Numbered from the stretch's first letter, positions 30,505 through 40,160 are shown. The stretch is DNA of 64,000 nucleotides from Prorocentrum cordatum (GCA_963575745.1 CAUYUJ010017863.1:132501-196500); one strand, 5' to 3'. Program-made: numbers and translations. Notes: generated by a model not told the origin, from the sequence alone.

Positions 30505-31190
30505 AGCCCGAACGGCAACCGCGCGGGACGCCCGCGCTTGCAGCTGGGTGGCCGTGGCCCTCCGCGCGCTGGCGTCTGATCGACTCTTTCGCGGCGACCT
30601 TATTGCCCACGGCGCACGGACAGGCATGCGGCGAAACCGCTGCAGGCTCGGCGGACGGGCGGCTTCAGCTGATGGTCCTCCAGGGAGGAATGGATCCCAC
30701 ACGGCATCCTGCCCCACGTCGCCCACCTCCGGGTGGAGGTGGGGATCGGTTGCAGCCAATTGCGGGCGCGCCCGGGGGCTCTGGCTGCGGCCCGCCATGG
30801 GTTGAGCCCACATGGCTACGGATGCTTCTGATGCTGGCGATGACGAGGTTATGTACATGACTTTCTCCTCCTTTTCTTCCTTCTCCCACTACTCATGCTC
30901 CTCTTGCGACTCCCGCAATCACTCGTGGACGCCATCCTGGAGCTATCTGGGTTCATCTTGGTTTGCTTCCGAGGTTATGTAGGAACAGCGTCGCGCGGTC
31001 AAGCCAGCGACCGAAAGGACCGACGACGCATTTTTGGGACCGACCAAGCCTTGTGGGTCCCTTCAGTCGGCGGCTGAACGGACCTTGAGGTCGCTTGGGG
31101 GGGGCTGGACTGCTGTGGGGCGTCCACGCCGCTACGCCGCTACACCGCTACACCATTACACCGCTGCACAATGACAATGGGCTGCGACGG
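30505..31190. repeat. Inner inverted-repeat arm (right)
   Basis: Reverse complement of 28366-29055. It ends with CTACACCGCTACACCATTAC and GCACAATGACAATGGG, the mirror of the start of the left arm. Confidence 0.85.
30801..30821 (-). other. Dinoflagellate spliced-leader-like motif (relic), right arm
   Basis: On the minus strand CCGTAGCCATGTGGGCTCAA matches 18 of the first 20 bases of the dinoflagellate spliced leader. Here the AA after GGCTC is kept, unlike the left arm, so this copy is closer to the leader. Confidence 0.5.
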
Positions 31191-31309
31191 AGCAGATCAG
31201 CCCCCGTAGACGTCCAGACCCCTAGCTTGGCTCATCGCGTGGCCTAGCCAGCGACCAAAGGGACCTACAAATTATCCCAGTGCGACCCTACCTAGGAGTT
31301 GGAGCATTT

Positions 31310-31915
31310 AGGAAAGCAACATCTACATCTACACCGACAGCTACATTTACATCTACATCTACACCGACAGCTACATCTGCTATACTATGCTATGATATGC
31401 GATGATATGCTATAAAAAGATATGTTATGCTGCGCTATGTTATGCTATGATATGCGGTGCTATGCTGCGCTATGCTTTGTTAGGCTATGCTAGGGCACGC
31501 TCGGCTGCGCTAGGATATGCCATGCTATGCTATGATATGCTATGATATGCTATGATATGCTGCGCTATGCTATGCTATACTATGCTATGCTGCGCTATGA
31601 TAGGCTATACTATGCTGCGCTATGCTGTGATATGCTATGATATGATATGATGCATTATATTATGATATGCTATGCTATGCTATGCTATGCTGCGCTGTGC
31701 TATGATATGCTATGCTATGTTATGCTGTGCTATGATATGCTGCGATGTGCTATGCTAAGCAATGCGATGCAATGCTATGCTATGCTATGCTATGCTATGC
31801 TGCGCTATGCTATGCTATGCTATGCTGAGCTATGCTATGCTATGATTTGCTATGATTGGCTCTGCTATGCTATGCTATGCTGTGCTGATGCTGCGCTGCG
31901 CCATGCTGCGCTGCG
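31310..31915. repeat. ACATCT and CTATG pentanucleotide array
   Basis: Starts with ACATCTACATCTACACCGACAG-like repeats and continues with about 530 bp of imperfect CTATG pentamers (CTATGCTATGATATG). The poly-Cys/Met/Tyr frame at 31647 is a by-product. Confidence 0.9.
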
Positions 31916-32282
31916 CTAAATTAAGCTAAGGTAAGCTAAGCTGTGTTAACCTAAACTGAGCTAAGCTCAGCTGAGCTAAACTAGGCTAATTAGGCTATGC
32001 TAAGCTAAACTAAGCCAAGCCAAGCCTAGCCAAACTAAACTAAGCTAAACTAAGCTAAGCTAAGCTAAGATGAGATAAGCAAAGCTAAGCTAAGCTAAGC
32101 TAAACTAAGCTAAGCTAAGCTAAGAACAGATAAACTAAGCTAAGCTAAGCTAAACTAAGCTAAGCTAAAGCTAAGCTAAGCTAGGCTAGACAAAGCTAAG
32201 CTGAGCTAAGCTAAGCTAAGGTAATATGAGATATGCTAAGCTAAGCTAAGCTAAACTAAGCTAAGCTTAGCTAAGCTAAGCT
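31916..32282. repeat. CTAAG pentanucleotide array
   Basis: About 365 bp of CTAAG pentamers (AAGCTAAGCTAAGC) follow the CTATG array directly. The two arrays differ by one base per unit, which suggests one derives from the other. Confidence 0.9.
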
Positions 32283-32439
32283 GGGTGAACCCAGGGGGCG
32301 CGACTGGGGGAACAGCGGGGCGGGGACTGGGGGAACCGCCCGGGGCGCTTTGCAATGCCCGGCCCCTTTAAGCTAAGAGAGTAAGAGCCCTCTAGCCAGA
32401 GCCTAGGTAGGGAATCATTTGTTTTGAAAACTTGCTTTG

Positions 32440-32832
32440 GAGGTCCCTTCGGTTGGCGGCTGAACGGACCTTGGGCTGGACAACTGTGAAGCGTAACGTG
32501 GCTCGCTGCGGGTAACATTGTAACGGTGTAAAGGTGTCACGTTACACCGTTGCGGCTAACGGTGCAACGGTGTAACGGTGTAACGCTACACCGTTGCCGC
32601 TAACGGTGTAACGGTGTAGCGGTGTAGCGTTGCACCGTGGCGGCTAACGGTGCAATAGGTAGCGCTACACCGTTGCACCGTTAGCGTAACGGTGTAACGG
32701 TGTAGCGGTGTAGCGTTACACCGTTGCGGCTAGCGGTGTAACTGTGTAGCGGTGCAGCGCTACACTCTCAGCGTCAGGGTGTAACGGTGTAACTTTGCAC
32801 CGTTCGCGTAACGGTGTAACGGTGTAAGCAAA
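32440..32832. repeat. ACACCGTTA array, outer inverted-repeat arm (right)
   Basis: Reverse-oriented counterpart of 27965-28365: GGCTGAACGGACCTTGGGCT, GTGAAGCGTAACGTGGCTCG, then CGGTGTAACGGTGTAGCG words. Confidence 0.8.
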
Positions 32833-33330
32833 CATTAAAGTTACCCATATTCCCCCCCACAATGGGTTTTTGACAAGGACGGCGGGGGCGGTGGCGTATG
32901 GCCTGCTGTGCGTCGGCCCACCAGACACAATGATGGGCATTGCTTTTCGACAAGGATGGTGGGGGACAACATGTTTCCCGATGTATGCTGTCACGTGCGC
33001 AGGCGCACCCAGCACACGCTGCACGTGCCCCGAACGTGGCGCACCTGGGGCGGCTGGAGTATGCAGCAAACCTGGCGCACGCGGAGCATGTGGCGCACCT
33101 GGCACACCATGCGTGCCTGGCACGATCAGGTCCCAGGGGTGCCTGGCACGCCTGGCGCGCCTGATACGCGTGGCGCACCTCGCCCCAGCGTCGCGCACAT
33201 GGGCTCGGTTTTTGGTTCCCAGTAGCTGTCCATGTCCATCCAAAGACGACCGCTGAACATGCTGAGGATCGGGTGTTACTATTGTGTTGGGAGGGCGGGT
33301 AGGGATGAGCTAGACGGCGTGCTATCTGGA
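32833..33330. other. Gene-free region
   Basis: Contains two short relatives of TTTTTGACAAGGACGGCGGG (32868 and 32946), also related to 27790. GGCGCACCTGG-like words recur at 33000-33190. No domain is seen. Confidence 0.45.
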
Positions 33331-34020
33331 GGGTGTCTTGACCCCTCCAACTACCTCGGCCCCTGGGCCTGGGGGGGGAGCGGAGGGGTTAGAGCGTCCA
33401 AGATGGCCGAACATAATTCGAAGAGGATCTCAAAGAGCCTGCGAGTGCCTCCAAGATGGTTCAAGACACCTCAAAATTGCCCAAGATAGCCTCCGACAAA
33501 CATCCAAAAGGCCTCAAGGTGGCGGCAACCTGGCTCGAAAACCTAAGGAAAATCACTGTGGTTTGCCTTCTCGCCTTTGCGCTTCCGATGGGCTCTTGAG
33601 GCCTTGCGATGGCCCCACGACGGCCCAAGAGAGCCCCAAGAGGGGCCCAAGAGGGCCCCAAGAGCGCCCAAGAGCGCCCCAAGGCAGCCCCCAAACGCCA
33701 TTGTTGAACCTCCGAAGGGGGGCTGAATGTATTCCCCCCCTCTTTTTGAACATTGTGCTCACGATTGCCTCAAGAGGCCTCCCTGACCCCCCCAAAGAAC
33801 CCCAAGAGGGCCCCTATGCCCCCCAAAAGAGCCCCAAGAGGGCCCCAAGAGTGCCCCAAGTGGCTCCGAGAGCCCCAAGAGTGCCCCAAGATGGCTCCAA
33901 TAGACCTCCGAGAAAACACTTCCAAGGCGGCTGTTACACTGCATGCTTCTATACTTCCCTGATCAAAGCATGTCGCCTGGCGATCTGTTTCTAGATGGGC
34001 TGGTGGGGATACTTTTTTGA
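33331..34020. mobile_element. Family F-like element with CCAAGA interior
   Basis: The segment AATCACTGTGGTTTGCCTTC with GCGCTTCCGATGGGCTCTTG matches the family F interior at 18205-18265. The right end GATGGGCTGGTGGGGATAC (about 33996-34014) matches the terminal repeat of that family. The left boundary is not clear. The rest is family K-like CCAAGAGGGC words. Confidence 0.55.
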
Positions 34021-34613
34021 TTGCGAGTGACGCGGAAGAGGCCGCGCACCGTCAACAGGGTCGATCAACGGAACAAGGAACAGGCCACTACGCGGACAGC
34101 GCAAGTGGGACGATGACAGCACGAGGCGGAAGAGGGAGAGACGGGACGAAACAGAACAAGAGGCGAAAAGAAAAGAGAACACGACAGAGAGAGAGAAAAG
34201 AAACGCGCCGCAGCTCAGGCTCAGGCCACGACGAAGACGAACGCTGGTGGGGATACTTTTTGATTCGCGGCCCGCAAGGAAAAGTCCAGAGGGCGGTGTG
34301 AACGAGGCTGGGGCACAGCGCACGGGAATGCAGATAATTAACGGCGCAAGACAAGTGCCGGCCGAAGAGGCAACCGCGAAAACGCCAGCTGAAGCCCGGG
34401 CGCCACCACGCGACCACCAAAAGCCGCTGAGCGTGTGCCAGCAGAGGGTGGAAAATTAGAGCAGACAGTTAGCGACGCTGGCACAGTGCCAGCCGAACAG
34501 GCAGCCGAGAAGGCACCAGCAGATAATTAACAACGCTGGACATGTGCCAGCAGAAGAGGCAACTGAGAAGATACCAGCAGAAGCCCTGGGCTGGTGGGGA
34601 TACGCGAAGCGTT
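34021..34613. other. Purine-rich spacer with two further family F right ends
   Basis: CGCTGGTGGGGATACTTTTT lies at about 34239 and GGGCTGGTGGGGATACGCGA at about 34590. Between them are AGAGAGAGAAAAGAA-type purines and short degenerate repeats of GTGCCAGC(A/C)GA(A/G). No gene is seen. Confidence 0.5.
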
Positions 34614-34712
34614 TAGAATTCAGATCAGGGTAGGCCCGCGCTACGCTGGAGCCTCAGGAGCCGATGAAAGTTGCGACAGTTCCGCACATCGCAGCCCCAC
34701 AGCGACGGCGAG
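34614..34712. repeat. Orphan unit of the ~100-bp tandem array
   Basis: AATTCAGATCAGGGTAGGCC, CTACGCTGGA, GCCGATGAAAG and CGACAGTTCCGCAC match the units at 24305-25251. The unit begins where the array at 25251 breaks off. Confidence 0.75.
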
Positions 34713-35174
34713 GCTGAGAGCTCGGAGACATGAGAAGGAAGCAGGAGAGAAGCGGGAGAGGGAGGAGGAGGCAGCATTGCACGAATCAAACCGAGAACCC
34801 CAACACAGGAGAGTTGGGAGTTAGCTGCTGTCCTGATCTGGGGTGGCTCGGCCTGGTGGCTGGCGGCAAAGGACCCAGCCCCTCAGACGACACCTATCAT
34901 CGTGGCCTCCAAGGCTCCACCTTGGGGCTACTGAATGGCGTCGCCAAGCGAACCACTGGCAACGCCAGCCTTGGAGGGAGAGGGCGAGGGGGACGGTCGC
35001 TCTACCAATCGCAGGTGCCTGCCTGCGCGTCGGCGGCCACTTGCGGCAGGCCGACACGGCCAGACACGGCCGTGCTGGAGACGACAAGGAAGGAATGCGG
35101 AGGCGGATGAAGGGGGGGAGGCTGCGAATGCCTTGCAGCGAGGCCCGAGAGCGTTGTCTGCCCAAGAGGACGGC
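34713..35174. other. Downstream flank of the kinase gene
   Basis: GC-rich, with open frames on both strands and no recognised domain. It would contain the kinase 3' UTR. No canonical AATAAA signal is seen near the stop, which is usual in dinoflagellates. Confidence 0.4.
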
Positions 35175-37028
35175 CTACCGCAGCATGCCCACAACCTTTC
35201 CGGCGCGCGCCGTCCAGCTGCTCTCCTCGAGCTGGGTCGTGGCCTCCGCCAGCCGCTCAGTGCACTGGTGCGCCGAGGGGCGCGCGTCCGCGCGTCGATG
35301 CCAGCAGTCCTGCACCAGCTGCCGCAGCCTCGCGGGCGTGGACCTGCTCCCGCCCATGAGGCCGCCGGCGCTGCTGAAGCCCGGCCGCGGCTCGTTGCCC
35401 CGCAGGTAGTCCCTCAGGACGAGCTCCGCGTCTGGCCCGAACTGGTCCACGAACGGCTGGAGCCCGGTGCTCATGAACCACATGATCAGCGCGAAGGAGT
35501 AGATGTCGGCCCTGTCCGTGTACTGCTCTGCGCGCACCACCTCCGGCGCCATGTAGCGCCACGTGCCCACGCCGCCCGTCATCATGGGGGCGCGGTCCGC
35601 CGACTGGTCCGCAAGGGTCGGTCTGACGATCTTGCTGATGCCGAAGTCGGTCACCTTGAGGTCGTTGTTCTTGGTTAGGAGCAGGTTCATGGGCTTGAGA
35701 TCCCTGTGGATGATCGGAGAGGAGCAGTTGTGGAGAAAGCACAGCGCCCTCGCAACGGCGCTCGCCCACCTGAGAAAGAGCCTCACGTCGGGCCTGTAGG
35801 GACAGCCCCGCTGGCAAGCCTTCCTGTCGTAGTAGCGGTCGAGGTCCCCGCCCTCCATGAACTCGGAGATCAGGAAGGGCTGCGCGCTGTAGATGCAGGC
35901 TCCGAGGAACATCACCAGGTCAGGGTGCCGCATTGTGGAGAGGATGCTGATTTCGTGCAGCACCTCCCTGATGTCGATCCCCTCCTCCTCCGGCGCTGCG
36001 CCCTCGCCCCCGTTATACTTCAACAGAGTCTTCGCCACCACCTTGATGCCCCTCCACTCCGCCACGTGCACGGCGCTCTTCAGAGTCTTGGCAATCACGG
36101 GGCCGAACTTGACCTCCTTCTCCTGTATCATCCAATTCATCGTGCTAGCGCTGGTCACCCGAGCAAATCCCCCGACCTGGCCGGGCAGGGCAAAGCTGGT
36201 GTCACCGACGGAGGACGTCTTTTCCCCGGATCCGCCACTGCCCTCCTGCAGAGCCTTCAGCAACAAGGTCGCGACCTCCTCGTGCTGCTGACTTATCGCG
36301 GACGAGAGCGCAGTATTCCCAAAGTTGTCTCTGTGCCTCACGTCGGCCTTTAGGCCCAGAAGGTCTCTCACAAGGTCATGGTGCCCGTACGCAGCGGCGA
36401 CGTTCAGGGCGATGCGGCCGTCGTAGTCTGTGGCGTTGACGCGGGCACCATCGGCGATCAGGCGGCGAACGGCTTCGGCATCGCCCGCCGCCGCGGCGCA
36501 GCACAGCTGCAAGCCAGCCGAGTCCGCCTTGAGCTCCGCCTGCTGGGTTGCACCCATCCCGGGGCTGTCGCTCAGCGTGGAGCTGTTCGAGACCACGCCC
36601 GGCCTCGCCATGTCCGACTTGCGGTCCAACCCCTCCTCGCGGCCGCGCGGCTTCAACCCGTGGTCCCCACCGGCTGCTCGCAGGGCCGCCACGATGTCCG
36701 TGAAGCTGTTGTCCGCGGCCCCGTCCAGTGGCGTGTGGCCCCACCTGTCAGTGGTGGTGACATCGGCTCTGGCCGAAATCAGGAGCTCCACCGTGGATAG
36801 GTGGCCCTCGGCTGCCGCGATGTGCAGTGCTGTCCGGCGGTCGTAGTCCGAGAGGTTCACCGACACGCCCCTGGCCAGGAGCCTCCTCATGACGGCGTTG
36901 TCGCCCTCGGACGCCGCGAAGCACATCTGGGACGCCGCGCTGGCCTCCTGGTCGGCCGACACCTTCTCGGCCGGGGCAGGCTCCGAACTGCTGTAGCGCT
37001 GCGAGGGTCGGCACGCCGACTGCCCCAT
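35175..37028 (-). CDS. Ankyrin-repeat protein kinase (TKL/ILK-like), intact
   Basis: A 617-residue protein, intronless as seen. Numbering is from the Met at 37026-37028. An upstream in-frame Met at 37079 adds 17 residues that come entirely from dispersed repeat D, so I prefer the inner start. Residues about 34-123 and 174-260 hold two ankyrin blocks (TALHIAAAEGHLSTVELLIS; ALNVAAAYGHHDLVRDLLGL), a protein-binding scaffold. The kinase domain spans about 308-593: catalytic Lys333 (IKVVAKTL), helix-C Glu359 (LHEISILSTMRHPDLV), HRDLKPMN with Asp443, VTDFG with Asp461, and MAPE at 493-496. The Gly-rich loop is weak. The architecture resembles plant and protist ankyrin-TKL kinases; a Ser/Thr phosphotransferase in signalling is the natural inference. 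The N-terminus MGQSAC could be N-myristoylated and palmitoylated. All catalytic motifs are present and no frame break is seen, unlike the other coding regions here. Confidence 0.88.
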   Translation of the reverse strand: MGQSACRPSQRYSSSEPAPAEKVSADQEASAASQMCFAASEGDNAVMRRLLARGVSVNLSDYDRRTALHIAAAEGHLSTVELLISARADVTTTDRWGHTPLDGAADNSFTDIVAALRAAGGDHGLKPRGREEGLDRKSDMARPGVVSNSSTLSDSPGMGATQQAELKADSAGLQLCCAAAAGDAEAVRRLIADGARVNATDYDGRIALNVAAAYGHHDLVRDLLGLKADVRHRDNFGNTALSSAISQQHEEVATLLLKALQEGSGGSGEKTSSVGDTSFALPGQVGGFARVTSASTMNWMIQEKEVKFGPVIAKTLKSAVHVAEWRGIKVVAKTLLKYNGGEGAAPEEEGIDIREVLHEISILSTMRHPDLVMFLGACIYSAQPFLISEFMEGGDLDRYYDRKACQRGCPYRPDVRLFLRWASAVARALCFLHNCSSPIIHRDLKPMNLLLTKNNDLKVTDFGISKIVRPTLADQSADRAPMMTGGVGTWRYMAPEVVRAEQYTDRADIYSFALIMWFMSTGLQPFVDQFGPDAELVLRDYLRGNEPRPGFSSAGGLMGGSRSTPARLRQLVQDCWHRRADARPSAHQCTERLAEATTQLEESSWTARAGKVVGMLR

Positions 37029-37033
37029 GGCAA

Positions 37034-37396
37034 ACTCGGGAGCGGCCAAGAGGGGGGTGTCCAAGAGGGGGGGGTGCAAATCATGACCGGCGGTATGCGC
37101 GCGGCCCAGCGGGGGGGGTCAGGGACGTAATGGAATGAGAAGAGGCGCCATGAAATCTGAGGAAATATCATGGCCCCCGCCATGATTGAAGGGGCCCTGG
37201 GACACACAAATAAATACAGACAAATAAAAAGATTCCATTTTTTTTTTTTTTTAATATGTTCTGGGTTTTTGTCTTCCCCCCCACTTCCCATATTTTCGCA
37301 TATTTTCCTGGGGATCGACGGTTCATTGTGTCTGTGTGTGTTTTTCCCCTCCTGAATTATATCCACCCCCCTTAGCCATCACCCCCCTCTTTCCCG
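37034..37396. repeat. Dispersed repeat D, copy 1, split by element C1
   Basis: 37034-37186 plus 37358-37396 match 57635-57820: ACTCGGGAGCGGCCAAGAGG, CAAATCATGACCGGCGG, ATCATGGCCCCCGCCATGAT and ATCACCCCCCTCTTTCCC. Copy 1 lies directly upstream of the kinase start codon, so it forms that gene's 5' region. It is interrupted by family C copy 1. Confidence 0.85.
37187..37357. mobile_element. Family C element, copy 1, inserted in repeat D
   Basis: It opens TGAAGGGGCCCTGGGACACA and closes TTTCCCCTCCTGA. It contains a 15-T run and CTTCCCCCCCACTTCCCATA. The flanks ATGAT (left) and ATTAT (right) look like a 5-bp target duplication with one change, because the uninterrupted copy of D at 57.78 kb reads ATGAT followed by ATCC. 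Five copies exist in the window. Confidence 0.8.
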
Positions 37397-37397
37397 C

Positions 37398-37651
37398 CCC
37401 ATGGCAAGCCGGGCTGCCGCAGGACCACCCGGGGCAGCTCGATCCTCTCGAGCAGCTCAGACGGCGAGGCTCTGCGCGGCTGCCCCCGGCATCGCTCGCA
37501 GGCTTTCAGGCCATCGCTCGAGACAGCTTTTGGGCCCAATGGGCTACGGACGTAAAATTCTGCGCGGGCTTGAGAGAGCAGGGCTCGCCCCGCGGCTCGC
37601 AGGCAGGCTCCAAGCTCATCGCAGCCTGACTTCTGTTGCGCATGGGTCCTG

Positions 37652-37655
<4 letters not shown>
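37398..37655. other. Short gene-free spacer
   Basis: GC-rich, no domain, with only short open frames. Confidence 0.4.
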
Positions 37656-37687
<32 letters not shown>

Positions 37688-37868
37688 CATATATATATAA
37701 ATATAAATCACGTCTCGCCCTCTCCCTCTCTTTCTCTCTCTCTCTCTCTCCCTATATATATATAAATCACGTCTCGCCCTCTCTCTCTCTCTCTTTCTTT
37801 ATTTGTCTCTCTCTCTCTCTCTCTCCTCTCTCTCCCTTCCTCTCTCTCTCTCTGTCGCTGTCTCCCTT
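37656..37868. repeat. CT and TA microsatellites
   Basis: Alternating (TC)n and (TA)n tracts. The unit ATATAAATCACGTCTCGCCC occurs twice (37698 and 37757). Confidence 0.9.
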
Positions 37869-38002
37869 CTTTCTGCATCCGTGGGCGTGGTCACGCCCAG
37901 GGTGATCGACACGCGCCCGCGCTCTCCAGCACGCGCGGGGATCAGATCTCTTCGGTCGATCGGCGATCAGAAGCTTGTTCACACTTTCTCGACCCGAAAT
38001 CC

Positions 38003-38169
38003 TGAAGGGGCCCTGGGACACACAAATAAATACACACAAATAAAAGGATTCCCCATATTTTCTCATATTTTCTGGGTTCCTGTCTTCCCCCCCACTTCCT
38101 ATATTTTCTTATATTTTCCTGGGAGACGACGATTAATTGTGTCTGTGTGTTTTTCCCCTCCTGAAATCC
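38003..38169. mobile_element. Family C element, copy 2, with target duplication
   Basis: TGAAGGGGCCCTGGGACACA to TTTTTCCCCTCCTGA. The left flank GAAATCC and the right AATCC (within GAAATCCG) give at least a 5-bp target-site duplication. Confidence 0.85.
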
Positions 38170-38865
38170 GTCTGCAAGACAACATCAGGCCAAATGTGAA
38201 ATTGTTATATGAAGTTGACCCCTCGCCACGGGGAGGCCTTCCCAGGAGCATCACAGAAGGCAGCCTCAGTCGCTGAGGGCAACTGCAGCTCGTGGCAGAA
38301 GCTGAGGGCAGTCGCCTGACAGCAGCACGCGAGGGCAAACATCGGCAGCGTCAGCGTCCACTGACAGGTCTTGCTCGAAACGCACAGCCCCTCTTGCACT
38401 GATCGGTCCGCTGGCGCTGCCCCTTGCACTGACCGGCGGGCTGGCACCGAGGAGCACGCTGCAGGGACTGCAGCGGGGAATACGACACAGCGGAAACCCG
38501 CACTCCAAGGGTATCCGCTCGCAGCGCCACCGTACGTTGCGTCTGCGCCGGCTGCAGCCGCTTGGTGCCGCGCCCTTGAGCCGGAGTCAAAGCGCGGGAG
38601 CCGCGGCCAACAGTACGAGACGGGGATTTATCCATATCCACCGCCTGGAAACCGACGTCCTGGTGCCCCAGCGGGCGGTGGACATGGACATATTCCGGCC
38701 CCCAGGAGCCCGAATATGTCTACATCCACCGCCTGCCGAGGCTCCAAAAACTGACCCTCCCGGCGGAGGTCATATGTATAAATTCCCGCATCGGAAACAG
38801 GCGGGCCATCACCGAACCGACGCCAACAGAGCTCTCTTAGTGATCTGCAAAGGATCGACTCGTTT
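38170..38865. other. Gene-free region
   Basis: Several short plus- and minus-strand frames overlap here without a domain. It contains two near-repeats of GCATGGACATATTCCGGCCC-like sequence (around 38630-38730). Confidence 0.4.
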
Positions 38866-39402
38866 CCCTAAGCGTTCCCTCGGCGTTCCCTAAGCTTTCC
38901 CCAGGGATCTGCCAGGGACCCACTCGGTTCCCTAGGCGTTCCCTAAGCGTTCCCTGGGCGTTCCCTTAGGATCTGCCAGGGATCCACTCGGTTCCCTAGG
39001 CGTTCCCTAAGCGTTCCCTGGGCGTTCCCTCAGGATCTGCCGGGGATCGACTCGGTTCCCTATAGGCGTTCCCTAAGCGTTCCCTGGGCGTTCCCTCAGG
39101 ATCTGCCGGGGATCGACTCGGTTCCCTATAGGCGTTCCCTAAGCGTTCCCTGGGCGTTCCCTCAGGATCTGCCGGGGATCGACTCGGTTCCCTATAGGCG
39201 TTCCCTAAGCGTTCCCTGGGCGTTCCCTCAGGATCTGCCGGGGATCGACTCGGTTCCCTATAGGCGTTCCCTAAGCGTTCCCTGGGCGTTCCCTTAGGAT
39301 CTGCCAGGGATCGACTCGGCTCCCTGGGCGTTCCCTGGCGTTCCCTCGGGATCTGCCGGGGATCGACTCGGCTCCCTGGGCGTTCCCTTGGCGTTCCAGG
39401 CA
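38866..39402. repeat. ~66-bp tandem repeat, about eight units
   Basis: Units read GGTTCCCTATAGGCGTTCCC, TAAGCGTTCCCTGGGCGTTC and CCTCAGGATCTGCCGGGGAT. The central five are nearly identical. On the minus strand the 66-bp period gives a 22-residue repeat (GNAYREPSRSPADPEGTPRE). The outer units are shorter and off frame, so coding use is doubtful. Confidence 0.9.
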
Positions 39403-39499
39403 GGCCAGCTGCACGCTCCGCTCGTGCAACCGGCCCGGCCTCCGGCGCCAATGCTGCGGGTGGCCACGCCGGCCGGCAGCCCTCGGCCGCGCCTCTTTT

Positions 39500-39667
39500 T
39501 GAAGGGGCCCCAGGACACACAAATAAACACACGCAAATAAAAACATTCCCCATAGTTTCCCATATCTTCTGGGGTTCTGTCTTCCCCCCCACTTCCCATA
39601 GTTTCCCATATTTTCTGGGGAATCGAGGATCAATTGTGTCTGTGTGTTTCTTTTCCTCCTGACTCTT
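39500..39667. mobile_element. Family C element, copy 3
   Basis: TGAAGGGGCCCCAGGACACA to TTTCTTTTCCTCCTGA. CTCTT occurs just outside both ends (39493-39497 and 39663-39667), the probable target duplication, with two extra T on the left. Confidence 0.8.
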
Positions 39668-40160
39668 CGCCCTGCGATCTGCGGCGCGCCGCTGGAGACG
39701 CGCACCCCCCCTTTGTGCGCCTTGCCGACGGGCTGTTCCGCGACAGGCGTGTTCGTGGGGGCGTGGGCCCCAGCAGCGGCTCGAGCCCGAAGAGCTATAG
39801 TCTCCTCCTCCTCCTCCTCCTCCTCCTCCTCCTCCTCCTCCTCCTTCCTTTTCTCCTCTTCGTAGTCCTTACTTCCGCACTCCCTTCTCCAATCCATCCT
39901 CGCCCCGCACGTGGTGCGCTCGACCCGCTTACTCATTTTCTCCTAACAAAAAGCACCCCAAGGGTATCGCCCATCGCTGGGCCTCCACATAATTACCTAT
40001 ACGACCACCCTTCGGGTCATAGGGAGGTTGGGGAGGGAGGGAACACCGACTGACGACAACTTCGATGACTTTGATGGCGACGAGGCAGCGACGATGCACG
40101 ATGATGTTAATGGTGAGAATGCAGAAGGGCGATCTCACTTTCGATCTCACCGACGGGACA
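39668..40160. other. Gene-free spacer with a CTC run
   Basis: A (CTC)n tract at about 39806-39845. Otherwise there is no recognisable content. GGTTGGGGAGGGAGGGAACA follows near 40030. Confidence 0.45.

Noticed and set aside
35390-35406. TTGCCCCGCAGG in the kinase gene as another retroelement palindrome
   Set aside because: Lacks the left stem and is read in a different frame within a kinase segment; chance.
37029-37079. Upstream Met of the kinase frame
   Set aside because: The 17 extra codons come from dispersed repeat D, which codes the same peptide at 57.6 kb without a kinase.
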